DNA of 64,000 bases, taken from assembly GCF_002812045.1 (NCBI RefSeq), contig NZ_NPEG01000014.1:19020-83019 (forward strand), written 5' to 3'. Position 1 is the stretch's first letter, and each line of letters begins with the position of its first letter. The translations under genes and the position numbers were made by a program. Below, piece after piece: positions 54,537 to 64,000 of this stretch. Source of the DNA: Leptospira haakeii. GTDB taxonomy: Bacteria > Spirochaetota > Leptospiria > Leptospirales > Leptospiraceae. The notes beneath the pieces were generated by a model. It was not told the DNA's origin and did not search any database. It saw only the letters and a program-made list of their open reading frames with translations.

Positions 54537-55989
54537 TAATTATAAAAAAATAATATTCTCTATTCTTGCCTGTTCTCTTGTTTGGGAATGTGCTTCCAGC
54601 CCGGAAGTAAAAGTCGCGGACGGAGTAGTCGAAGAAAGTCTGAAAAATATCACTGGGATTACTACCCAAGATGTGGAAAAAACGGTCTCGAAAGACACGT
54701 TTGGCCTGGATGATCTTTATATACTTGCTGTAGAGAGAACGGAAAGGATTGCGCTAAAGAACGAGGCAACAGAACAGGCTTTAGCACAGAAGGACAAAGC
54801 ATTCGCAGGTTTTATGCCTACTCTTTCTTATGTGTTCAACAAGTTTTATTCTATCCCCGGTCATACACAACAACCTTCTATAGTAGATAATTATAAAACA
54901 TATAAGGCAATTCAAAGCGGAGATCCGCTTAGTTTATTACCTTCTTCCAGTTCAGGAAGTAGTCTTCCTCCTACTGTAGGAGCGGGTTCTCGTTTATTAC
55001 TTAGTATTCCACTTTCTGCGGGATTGGCTTCTTACCAAGATTACAGAGCCTCGAAAAATCTTGCAGAGCAAAGAAGGTTAGAAGCAAAACATGAAGCAGG
55101 CAGAATGTATCTGGAGATTGCACAAGCCTACTTCAACTTTTTGCAATTAGAAGAAAGTGTTAAAATTTCCCAGGAAGCTTATGAGTTGAACCAAGACTCT
55201 TTGCAGGAAAGAAAAAGAATGTATGCAGTAGGAAGGATCATGAGATCCGACCTTTTGAATTCAGAAACCAGTCTTTCCAACGCGGAGGCGATTCTTGCAG
55301 ATGCAAAATTCCAATTAGAGCAAGTGCGCATCACATTAGCGACTATGGTTGGTTATGAAAAACCGATTGCTGTTGCAGGATTCAAAGCCGAATTGGAGCC
55401 GATCCCAACAGGTATGGAACCGGAGGAATATTTGGCAAAAAGATATGACGTTCTTTCCGCCTACCAAAGCGTTAAGGTAGCGGAAGCACAAAAGGACAAG
55501 GCTTGGGTAGGTTTTGCTCCTTCTATTGCATTAAATAATTATTATTCTCTTCCTTATCCTGGACAAACACATTCCAAAGATATTACTGCTCAGTTGCAGA
55601 TTACAATGCCTTTAACACCATTCTCTCAGATGGCAGATTTGAAAGCGGCGGATTCCGCAAAAAAACAGGCAAAGTTGACTGCTTCTCAAACTAGAAGGAC
55701 TGCTACTCAAGAAATCCGGAATGCTTTTGAAAGTTTTAAAAATTCTCAAAGGATATTGGGGATCTATCAAAAAGCATTCGTATCCGCTCAAGAAACTTCT
55801 CAAAGCCAAGCAAGCGGTTATCGTTCCGGTAGAAATAGTAGGATAGAAGCGATTGCTTCTAGGATTGCGATGTTAAATGCGGAAATCACATATCGCAAAA
55901 TGTTGCACCAACATTCTTTGAATCGTATAGCTTTAGGAGTTGCGATCGGAGAAATTCCTCATCTTCCTGGAGAAAAAAAGGAAGAATAA
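54505..55989 (+). CDS. TolC-family outer-membrane efflux lipoprotein
   Basis: 494 aa; Met4 (54514) is an equally likely start. A signal ends L-V-W-E-C (Cys29), a relaxed lipobox. Two OEP repeats follow with long helices (S-V-K-I-S-Q-E-A-Y-E-L-N, G-R-I-M-R-S-D-L-L-N-S-E-T-S-L). It overlaps the RND permease gene by 32 (or 23) nt and should form its outer-membrane duct. A bidirectional terminator follows. Confidence 0.88.
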   Translation: MRKMKYVDTLNNYKKIIFSILACSLVWECASSPEVKVADGVVEESLKNITGITTQDVEKTVSKDTFGLDDLYILAVERTERIALKNEATEQALAQKDKAFAGFMPTLSYVFNKFYSIPGHTQQPSIVDNYKTYKAIQSGDPLSLLPSSSSGSSLPPTVGAGSRLLLSIPLSAGLASYQDYRASKNLAEQRRLEAKHEAGRMYLEIAQAYFNFLQLEESVKISQEAYELNQDSLQERKRMYAVGRIMRSDLLNSETSLSNAEAILADAKFQLEQVRITLATMVGYEKPIAVAGFKAELEPIPTGMEPEEYLAKRYDVLSAYQSVKVAEAQKDKAWVGFAPSIALNNYYSLPYPGQTHSKDITAQLQITMPLTPFSQMADLKAADSAKKQAKLTASQTRRTATQEIRNAFESFKNSQRILGIYQKAFVSAQETSQSQASGYRSGRNSRIEAIASRIAMLNAEITYRKMLHQHSLNRIALGVAIGEIPHLPGEKKEE

Positions 55990-55992
55990 AAA

Positions 55993-56016
55993 AACGGCCG
56001 ACGATTGCCGGCCGTT
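55993..56016. terminator. bidirectional intrinsic terminator
   Basis: AACGGCCG (55993-56000) pairs with CGGCCGTT (56009-56016) around an 8-nt loop. T-tracts follow on both strands (CTGGTTTTT forward, TTTTTTATTC reverse), between convergent tolC-like and acyl-CoA dehydrogenase genes. Confidence 0.85.
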
Positions 56017-56023
56017 CTGGTTT

Positions 56024-57787
<1,764 letters not shown>

Positions 57788-58040
57788 TTGTATACTCCCT
57801 GTCGCTTAAGGCCTTTAGGTGTACTGCTTTATTAAGCTTGTGTCAAGTAATACCCAATACTTCTCTTTTTGAATAGAGGCTTTGGTTTGTAATACGAACA
57901 AAGGAGAAGGAACCGAACAGGTGTTTGGAACAATGTTTGAGCTTTACAACTCTAATAATATAAGAATATAACTCTCTAAGACCACGGTTTAAAAGTAACT
58001 TTTTCGGTAGAAAACCGAAGTATCCGACGAGGAAAGAATC

Positions 58041-58541
58041 ATGAATAAAATCTGGTTAGGTATCGGTTTTTTATATTTATTAGGTATCGTTTTGTCAGGA
58101 TGTTCCGAATCTGTAGGAGCTCCAAAAGAGAAGAAAGGAGGTAAGATGAAATACGAAGTACAAAAATCGGAAGAAGAATGGAAAAAAGTCCTAAGTGCCG
58201 ATCAATACCGGATCATTAGGGAAAAAGGAACAGAAAGAGCATTTACCGGAGAATATTATTATAATAAGGAAAAAGGAAAATATCTTTGTGCTGCCTGCGG
58301 CGCCGAGTTATTCAGTTCGGATACTAAGTATGAATCCGGAAGCGGCTGGCCTTCTTTTTATAAGCCTGCAGCAGATAAATCAGTCCAATCCGAGACGGAT
58401 ACAAGTCATGGAATGACTCGCACTGAAGTTATGTGCGCCAGATGTGGAGGGCATTTAGGACATGTATTCCCCGACGGGCCTGAACCTACCGGGCTTAGAT
58501 ACTGTATCAATTCAGCTTCTTTAAAATTTAAAAAAGATTAA
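58041..58541 (+). CDS. msrB: methionine-R-sulfoxide reductase B, lipoprotein form
   Basis: 166 aa. A signal with lipobox V-L-S-G-C (Cys21) precedes a complete MsrB domain: zinc pairs Cys83/Cys86 and Cys132/Cys135, and catalytic Cys155 in R-Y-C-I-N-S-A-S-L. It would repair oxidised methionine in exported proteins. A very good Shine-Dalgarno, AAAGGAGG at 58134-58141, lies before Met36 (ATG 58146), which starts exactly at the MsrB domain, so an additional cytosolic form is plausible. GAGGAAAG also precedes the first ATG. The next gene starts 15 nt later. Confidence 0.9.
   Translation: MNKIWLGIGFLYLLGIVLSGCSESVGAPKEKKGGKMKYEVQKSEEEWKKVLSADQYRIIREKGTERAFTGEYYYNKEKGKYLCAACGAELFSSDTKYESGSGWPSFYKPAADKSVQSETDTSHGMTRTEVMCARCGGHLGHVFPDGPEPTGLRYCINSASLKFKKD
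58134..58148 (+). promoter_or_regulatory. internal Shine-Dalgarno and alternative start in msrB
   Basis: AAAGGAGG followed by TAAG and ATG within the coding frame, stronger than the ribosome site of the first start. The alternative product would be 131 aa without signal peptide. Confidence 0.5.
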
Positions 58542-58556
58542 TATTCCAAGGAAAGT

Positions 58557-59402
58557 ATGCCTTCTATACAAAATCGACTAGGTGAAATATTCCGAAACCT
58601 ACATTCTAAAGATATCTTTGTAATGCCTAACGCATGGGACGCGGGAAGCGCTCGTATGTTAGCAGGCGCAGGATATTCTGCGATCGGGACTACAAGCGCC
58701 GGAATCGCTTTCGCGGCAGGGCTGCCGGATCACCAGGTCATGAGTAAAGAAGACATGCTTTCCGAAGTAAAATCCATAGTGGATTCCGTAGGAATTCCAG
58801 TAAGCGCGGATCTGGAAGGTGGTTATGGGATCCAGCCTTCTCAAGTAGCAGAAACTGTAAAACAAGCGATTGGGATCGGAGTGGTTGGTTGTAATATAGA
58901 AGACTTAAGTGGAGATCCTTCTTCCCCTTTGTTAGATATCAAACTTGCTACGGAAAGAATTCATACGATCAGAAAGGCCGCGGACCAAAGCGGCATTTCA
59001 TTTACTCTCACTGCAAGAACGGACGCCTTCTTAACGAATCATCCGAATGCAATGGAAGAAGCAATTACTCGTTGTAATTCCTACAGAGAAGCGGGAGCGG
59101 ATTGTCTTTTTATACCCGGGATCGGAGATCCGCAAACGATAGGCACATTAGTACGTTCTATCAATGGTCCGTTAAATGTGGTTATGGGTTTAAGTCATAA
59201 CCAACTTACTGTTGAGGAATTGAGATCTCTTGGGGTCCGACGAATTAGTATAGGCGGAAGTCTTGCGCGAGCCTGTTTTCATCTTATCAGGCAGGCTGCA
59301 CTTGAGATAAAAAACTCAGGCACATTCACCTATGCAGATCATCAGTATTCTCATAAAGAATTATGCGATTTTTTTGCAGAATACGAGGCCAAATCAAAAT
59401 GA
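58557..59402 (+). CDS. isocitrate lyase/PEP mutase family enzyme
   Basis: 281 aa. N-A-W-D-A-G-S-A-R, T-T-S-A-G-I-A, and the metal-binding S-A-D-L-E-G-G-Y-G match the PEP mutase/isocitrate lyase superfamily; N-I-E-D and A-R-T-D-A follow. The K-K-C-G-H loop of true isocitrate lyase is absent, so it more likely cleaves or forms C-C or C-P bonds in another small 2-oxo acid (carboxyvinyl-carboxyphosphonate mutase-like). Cytosolic; likely co-transcribed with msrB. Confidence 0.85.
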   Translation: MPSIQNRLGEIFRNLHSKDIFVMPNAWDAGSARMLAGAGYSAIGTTSAGIAFAAGLPDHQVMSKEDMLSEVKSIVDSVGIPVSADLEGGYGIQPSQVAETVKQAIGIGVVGCNIEDLSGDPSSPLLDIKLATERIHTIRKAADQSGISFTLTARTDAFLTNHPNAMEEAITRCNSYREAGADCLFIPGIGDPQTIGTLVRSINGPLNVVMGLSHNQLTVEELRSLGVRRISIGGSLARACFHLIRQAALEIKNSGTFTYADHQYSHKELCDFFAEYEAKSK

Positions 59403-59510
59403 CATTCTTCCATATTTCGCGGAGTAGAAGGGCATAAAATTCTGTTTGCGCCTCGGGGCTGAGAATGGATTCTACCGTAGGGCGGGATATTCGCCCGCGG
59501 CAGATACCGA

Positions 59511-60407
59511 ATGAAGAGAGACCATCTTACTTACCTTCCCGAAAAAGGGAATATCCGTCCTGTAATCGTACAACATTTAGCCGAGATCTATCACCATATA
59601 TATTATTTTTTCTGTCATATCCTGGGGATCTTTATAGAACTCCCGGATCACACCCAGGGGTACAAACGCCCCATCGTATGTGTTTCCGGATTTTTAGGAA
59701 GAGGTCTGACTTGGACTGCGATGCGTAAACATCTGATCTCTCTTGGTCATCCGGTTTATGTGGTTCCACTCGGTTTCCAGACCGGAAATATCCGTAAAAA
59801 AAGTAAGATACTTGAGAATTTTCTAATAGAGAAGAACATAAAAGACTGTTATCTGATCTGTCACTCCATGGGGGGACTCATTGCCGCAGGTTTAAGTTAT
59901 AAAGGAAGAGATCGGGTCCGAAAAATTTTCGTGGTAGGGTCTCCTATGCATGGAACTTATATGGCATATCTTGCTCCAATCTTTCCTTGTACCTGGCAGA
60001 TGATGCCCGGATCCAAATTGGTGAAAGAAGTTGTAGAGACTTATTCAAAATTTCATAATGTACAAGCAGTGTTTACAAAGGGAGAAGGTATCGTTCGCCC
60101 TTGGGAAAGTGCTACTCTCGGCCATTTTGATGATGTAGAGATCCCTGAATACGGACATTTGAATTTATATTTAGGGCCACTAGGCATTGAATGTCTAGGT
60201 TCCTTAGTCACTTCGGAAGAGAAGAAAGATCCGCTTCCAATCAAACAAAAGCCGGTTGCTAAGGAAGATATGAAGAAGGAAGCAGTTGCATCTACTCCTT
60301 CCAAAAAAGTATCTTCTAAAGCTGTTCTTAGTAAGAAAACAAATACTGCTAAAAAGAAAACAGCTAAGCCTGCCCCTAAAAAAGCGAAACCTAAGAAGAA
60401 ACGTTAA
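59511..60407 (+). CDS. lipase-like alpha/beta hydrolase with lysine-rich tail
   Basis: 298 aa. The alpha/beta-hydrolase core has [10 protein letters not shown] near residues 57-66, nucleophile elbow C-H-S-M-G-G-L (about 122-128) and late E-Y-G-H-L-N-L-Y. The layout resembles bacterial triacylglycerol lipase/EstA or PGAP1-like enzymes. An unusual C-terminal tail of about 50 residues is almost all Lys, Ala, Pro and Ser ([10 protein letters not shown]), reminiscent of histone H1-like tails, function unknown. No ribosome site is seen before the ATG; a GGGCG/CGCCC hairpin (59480-59496) is just upstream. Confidence 0.75.
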   Translation: MKRDHLTYLPEKGNIRPVIVQHLAEIYHHIYYFFCHILGIFIELPDHTQGYKRPIVCVSGFLGRGLTWTAMRKHLISLGHPVYVVPLGFQTGNIRKKSKILENFLIEKNIKDCYLICHSMGGLIAAGLSYKGRDRVRKIFVVGSPMHGTYMAYLAPIFPCTWQMMPGSKLVKEVVETYSKFHNVQAVFTKGEGIVRPWESATLGHFDDVEIPEYGHLNLYLGPLGIECLGSLVTSEEKKDPLPIKQKPVAKEDMKKEAVASTPSKKVSSKAVLSKKTNTAKKKTAKPAPKKAKPKKKR

Positions 60408-60413
60408 ACTTCC

Positions 60414-62084
60414 TTATTGTTTCGGCGGGAAATATGTAAGAGATTTTCCGCCGGAATCCCATTTTCTTGTTCCTGCACTCCACACGGTAATCGAATTCTT
60501 TTCAGATGTGAAACTTGTGGTTCCATCCGGAAACACATTCACTTGGTATTTTGGAGTTTCCAATCTATAAGTTCCATTCTTAAAAAGATAAACTCTTTCT
60601 TTTCTTGGGGATTGGAATACGCCTTCTACCTTACCTTTTAAAGATTCTATTTTCAAAGAAAAAGGGATCCTAATATCCGGAATGGAAGAAGGATCGGTAA
60701 TATTCGTTAAGTCTACAATCTCTTCCGTTTTAAAAGAAGAAGCTTCCGAAGAAGTAAATGGTAAAGTAATTGTTCCTATGATTTCCCATTCCAAAAACTT
60801 TACAGGAAGATCTTTTGATTCCGAATCCAAATAGTTCAATAGATCCGATTGCAATTTGGAAACATTAGAATTGAGAACCGATTTTAATGCGGAGTCTATA
60901 CTTTCTCCCTCGCATGTTTTATCCCAAAGATCTCTAACCTTCGAATTCCCATATTTCTGGGAAATATAATCCATTGCTAAGAAGCCTGAAAGATAAGGAT
61001 CCGATTTTTCTAACTGTAATTTACCTTTTTTGAGAATAATATTTTCGTAATATTCTCTGTATTTGGTTCCTTTATATTTTGGCCAACCAAATTGGGCTAT
61101 AAATTCAGCATGACCTTCCACAAGCCAGGAAGGCTGAATAACGGGAGGCTGGTTTTTTCCATTTCGAATTGTGTTACATCTGATTTGTTGCATATGATGA
61201 GCGACCTCATGATATACCATATGGGTGGGTTGGGTAGAATATTGATGTCTTTTGATTTCCGGATCCGTATCTTCTAAGATCATATCTTTTTCAGAATTAG
61301 GATCACAAAAACTGATCCCATAAATCCCGCCTCTACCTCCGCTACATGCGATCCCTGCCATATTATTGAATTCCCGGAAGGGCTTCGCGTCTTGGAAAAG
61401 CGCTACGAGTATTTTGGAAGAAGGAATCAAGTCGAAATCGCTTTCCGCCTTTTTGAAAAAATCTTTAGTGGTTTTGGATTCAGTAAACGCATGAACGAAA
61501 AGTGAATTTTTAGGTTCGAACTCGAAATAAAAACGATCTTTTTCTTCTGAAAGTTTTCCGTATCTTCCTGGTTTAGTGAATCTGAAAAATTTTTTCTCTG
61601 CGGCATTCTCGTATAAATATTCTAACCTACCTGCAACAGCATAAAAAGAAGCAGTAATCTGAGATTTGTCCGGAAATGTAAGGACTTGTTCTGATTGGCA
61701 GTTCGGACATTTTTTAGGCCAAGAATAGATCTTAATTCCTTCTTTTTCTAATCCCCATTCCTCAGAGGATCGATGCATAAAACTAGTACCATCTTTCAGA
61801 TCCCATTTATAAACTCCAGGACTCCATTGGTAAACAGTTCCGCCGTCCGGACCCGTATAATGTCCAACCGTATTCGGAATTTTTAATGCAAAATCTTTCT
61901 CGGTCGGAAATGGGAATTTCTCCAATTCTTCCCAATTGGAAGGAGCGGTTTTCCAATTCGATAAAATAAACTTGGGAGAATTAGAGCCGTTTGCTAACTC
62001 CACTTTAGGCGCCTGGCTTTGCGCATAAAATGAAGAAGTAAAGATTAGAGTATAAAGAAGGATCTGAAAAACTTTTAGTTTCAA
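60414..62084 (-). CDS. secreted putative zinc metallopeptidase (HExxH)
   Basis: 556 aa. A signal peptide (residues 1-22, cleavage near A-Q-S) is followed by regions of no known family. The zinc motif H-E-V-A-H is at 292-296 and a third ligand candidate, Glu323, lies in W-L-V-E-G-H-A-E-F, as in gluzincin/peptidase-MA-like enzymes. Cysteines at 126/129 (C-P-N-C) may form a disulfide or bind metal. The N- and C-terminal regions share a D-G-x-x-x...W-S-x-G-x-x-K-W pattern, suggesting a repeated beta-module flanking the catalytic core. It is probably exported to the periplasm or surface. Its 3' end lies 6 nt from the convergent lipase-like gene. Confidence 0.7.
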   Translation of the reverse strand: MKLKVFQILLYTLIFTSSFYAQSQAPKVELANGSNSPKFILSNWKTAPSNWEELEKFPFPTEKDFALKIPNTVGHYTGPDGGTVYQWSPGVYKWDLKDGTSFMHRSSEEWGLEKEGIKIYSWPKKCPNCQSEQVLTFPDKSQITASFYAVAGRLEYLYENAAEKKFFRFTKPGRYGKLSEEKDRFYFEFEPKNSLFVHAFTESKTTKDFFKKAESDFDLIPSSKILVALFQDAKPFREFNNMAGIACSGGRGGIYGISFCDPNSEKDMILEDTDPEIKRHQYSTQPTHMVYHEVAHHMQQIRCNTIRNGKNQPPVIQPSWLVEGHAEFIAQFGWPKYKGTKYREYYENIILKKGKLQLEKSDPYLSGFLAMDYISQKYGNSKVRDLWDKTCEGESIDSALKSVLNSNVSKLQSDLLNYLDSESKDLPVKFLEWEIIGTITLPFTSSEASSFKTEEIVDLTNITDPSSIPDIRIPFSLKIESLKGKVEGVFQSPRKERVYLFKNGTYRLETPKYQVNVFPDGTTSFTSEKNSITVWSAGTRKWDSGGKSLTYFPPKQ

Positions 62085-62125
62085 TGTATATCTCCCGGCT
62101 TTTATCTAAGAAGAGACGAAATAAA

Positions 62126-64000
62126 CTAAGATTGATCTTCGGACAAAACGATCAAAGAATCCGAGTCGTGTAATGTAAAAAACTCCAACTTATCCGGGAT
62201 CAGATAAACTCCGTAACCCTTGGATTCATCCGTTTCTTCCGAGATGATCCTTATTCCAAAGCAGGTTTCCTTTCTTTGTTGAGCCGCTAACATACAATCC
62301 GCAAAATTTACGCGTTTGGGGAAATCCTCGAAATATAAGAATGCAGGCTTAAGATAGATCTCGCTTCCTTCCGGATCGAACAAACTATCGTAAACTCTCA
62401 TAACATCAGGTTCTTGGGAAACCTGGGCCATCATTTTGGAAACAAATTGGTTCGAGATCAAAAAATCCTTCACTCCTGTTTCCAAAACTAATTCTGTATT
62501 TTCAGAATTCATAATTTCGGTGATTAGTTGGGTCTCTGCCTTTTTACCGCCTGCCTGGTGTTTCTTTTTGAAATATTGGCGAAATCTTAACAGAAGAGAG
62601 ATAGTCCTTGCGTCTACTTCTTCAATATTCTCTTTCTCCTCTGCTAAGAATATTACGGAATCATACTTCTCTGGAGAAAGTTTTTCCAAAATACCTTCTT
62701 GGGAAAGATTAGCGATCAGGGATCTAAGTTTGATCTGAGGGTATTTTACCTTCAATTTTGCAAGTGCAGATTTGATCTCTTCATTGGATTCGTTTATTAG
62801 AAGATCAATTTGCGAATCAGGAGAGGAAAATTTTGCATATTCATTCACGATGATCTTACTTTTAGAATTCCAACCTATGATCAATTGTTTATCGATTGGC
62901 CTAGATAAAGTTGTATTCGGATAAGAAAGTGCTGCATTCACAACCACAGGTTTATCATCAAATTTGATCTTAGAATCATCCTCCGCAAGAATGATTGCGT
63001 CTTCTTCATTCTCTGGTAAATATTCAGGAGTTGGGTTTAAAATGATAGCCCCGTTAATTTTTCTGAAACCCAATGGAACAGACTCTTTAAATCTAAATGA
63101 AATTTCGGAATAGTTTAAACCTCTCCAACCATTCTTGGGTTTATAAAAATAGATCTCATTGCCTTCAAAGCCGACCAGGTTTGAATATACGATCGCAAGG
63201 CCGGAGGTCCTGGAAGTTTGTACAAGCAATTTGGAAAGAATACTTCTTTCGTCCATGACCTGAACAGATTCGGAAAGATCCGAAGCAATATTGCGATTTT
63301 CTAATCCATGAAGCTCCGCGACGATAGGGGGAAGTCCTGATTCTCCATTTAATGCAACAAGTGCCATGATGGACTTTAATACTTTTGCATCTCCTATGGA
63401 TTTGCCCTCTTCTGATTCTTCAGAACTTGAAGGATTTAAGATGATGATACTTTTTGCTTTGGAAGCATTTACTTTTTTTAAGGAGTTAAGATGCGAAGGT
63501 AATCCGGATCTGGTGATAATTTTTGTGGTCTTTGTATTCGATAAATTTTCGGAAAGAAAATCATCCATTTCTTCCTTATCTTGGTCCGCGAGTATAACTG
63601 CTGTTTTTCCGGATTCGGAAGAATTCGCTTCTATCAATTCTCTTAGTATTTCGATCGTACGAACTCCGAAGCCTAAGATCAATGTATGATCTGATTCTAA
63701 AACTTCGCTTTTTCCTTTTCTGAGTTCTTGGATTTTTTGATCGAATTGATTTGTGATAAACGCAACTAAGCTGGAAAATAAAACTAAACCAGAAAATACG
63801 CTTAAAATGCCGATGACTTTATTGAACCAGTTGGATTCTCCATCTTCTGCTACTGCTCCTGCATCTGAGATTTGTAAAAAAACTCTCCATAAAAAATCAC
63901 CAGACTCCTTAATGGATTCATCCGGAAAGAAAAATGCCCCGAGGATCCGTACTAAAGATAAGAATACAAACGCCCCTAAGAATAAGGTAATAAGAGCCGC
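62126..64000 (-). CDS. CASTOR/POLLUX-type ion channel, partial (5' end outside window)
   Basis: At least 624 aa are visible; the frame is open to the window edge, so the N-terminus is missing. Two hydrophobic segments and a pore-loop-like stretch W-R-V-F-L-Q-I-S-D-A-G-A-V-A-E are followed by a span and then S-E-V-L-E-S-D-H-T-L-I-L-G-F-G-V-R-T-I-E-I-L, which opens the first RCK-like Rossmann domain. Two RCK/DUF1012 modules follow (about 115-330 and 340-624). This is the pattern of CASTOR, POLLUX and their bacterial relatives, cation channels gated by ions. It lies 41 nt upstream of the HExxH protein on the same strand, so co-transcription is possible. Confidence 0.75.
   Translation of the reverse strand, partial: AALITLFLGAFVFLSLVRILGAFFFPDESIKESGDFLWRVFLQISDAGAVAEDGESNWFNKVIGILSVFSGLVLFSSLVAFITNQFDQKIQELRKGKSEVLESDHTLILGFGVRTIEILRELIEANSSESGKTAVILADQDKEEMDDFLSENLSNTKTTKIITRSGLPSHLNSLKKVNASKAKSIIILNPSSSEESEEGKSIGDAKVLKSIMALVALNGESGLPPIVAELHGLENRNIASDLSESVQVMDERSILSKLLVQTSRTSGLAIVYSNLVGFEGNEIYFYKPKNGWRGLNYSEISFRFKESVPLGFRKINGAIILNPTPEYLPENEEDAIILAEDDSKIKFDDKPVVVNAALSYPNTTLSRPIDKQLIIGWNSKSKIIVNEYAKFSSPDSQIDLLINESNEEIKSALAKLKVKYPQIKLRSLIANLSQEGILEKLSPEKYDSVIFLAEEKENIEEVDARTISLLLRFRQYFKKKHQAGGKKAETQLITEIMNSENTELVLETGVKDFLISNQFVSKMMAQVSQEPDVMRVYDSLFDPEGSEIYLKPAFLYFEDFPKRVNFADCMLAAQQRKETCFGIRIISEETDESKGYGVYLIPDKLEFFTLHDSDSLIVLSEDQS

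Overview
The window fits a Leptospira chromosome, probably one of the saprophytic or intermediate lineages (genus likely, clade only a guess). The support is moderate GC, many lipoproteins with relaxed spirochaetal lipoboxes, numerous class III adenylate cyclases, a spirochaete-type SPASM radical SAM protein (spiro-SPASM) and a CASTOR/POLLUX-type channel. I see no rRNA, tRNA, CRISPR array, transposase or prophage. Most of the window is ordinary chromosome with short gaps, and the interest lies in regulatory DNA, repeats, fusions and a few degenerate genes.

Layout. 1-6.1 kb: the 3' part of an FAD monooxygenase, a surface PI-PLC/ricin-lectin lipoprotein, a DUF4442 thioesterase-like protein, a methyltransferase, a degenerate diguanylate cyclase and a WYL regulator. 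6.1-13.3 kb: an alpha/beta hydrolase divergent from the WYL gene, a lipoprotein/7TM adenylate cyclase, pyrophosphatase, a TetR plus metallo-beta-lactamase-fold operon, a nitrilase-family amidase and two small proteins. 13.4-20.2 kb: a DegT aminotransferase, adenosine deaminase, a membrane GyrI-like/SRPBCC pair, a second adenylate cyclase and a DoxX-like protein. 20.4-23.7 kb: a MacAB-like adaptor/permease/ATPase operon ending in its own TetR gene. 23.7-29.7 kb: a reverse-strand housekeeping run valS-purD-unknown-prfB. 29.9-34 kb: a TetR/DUF1801 pair with an operator cluster, and a subtilisin lipoprotein. 34-39.5 kb: a reverse-strand run of lysC, a SurA-like chaperone, spiro-SPASM and a SpsF/PseG-like fusion. 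39.5-46.5 kb: a sodium:solute symporter, a DUF4442 pseudogene, a BASS transporter, a pectinacetylesterase-like lipoprotein and a LytTR two-component system. 46.5-51.2 kb: a 780-nt non-coding region, yebC, ruvC, a WG-repeat lipoprotein and a birA-coaX-crcB operon. 51.3-64 kb: an RND pump with its TolC but no adaptor, acyl-CoA dehydrogenase, an MsrB lipoprotein, a PEP-mutase-like enzyme, a lipase-like hydrolase, a secreted HExxH protein and a CASTOR-like channel running off the end.

The strongest leads are: the overlapping spiro-SPASM and sugar-nucleotide-like genes; an msrB gene with a near-perfect internal Shine-Dalgarno that could yield lipoprotein and cytosolic forms; a GGDEF protein that has lost catalytic residues but kept the c-di-GMP inhibitory-site motif; a dispersed three-hairpin intergenic repeat with compensatory stem changes; and four clear operator-like palindromes beside autoregulator genes. 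No single feature can be shown from sequence alone to be a wholly new system.
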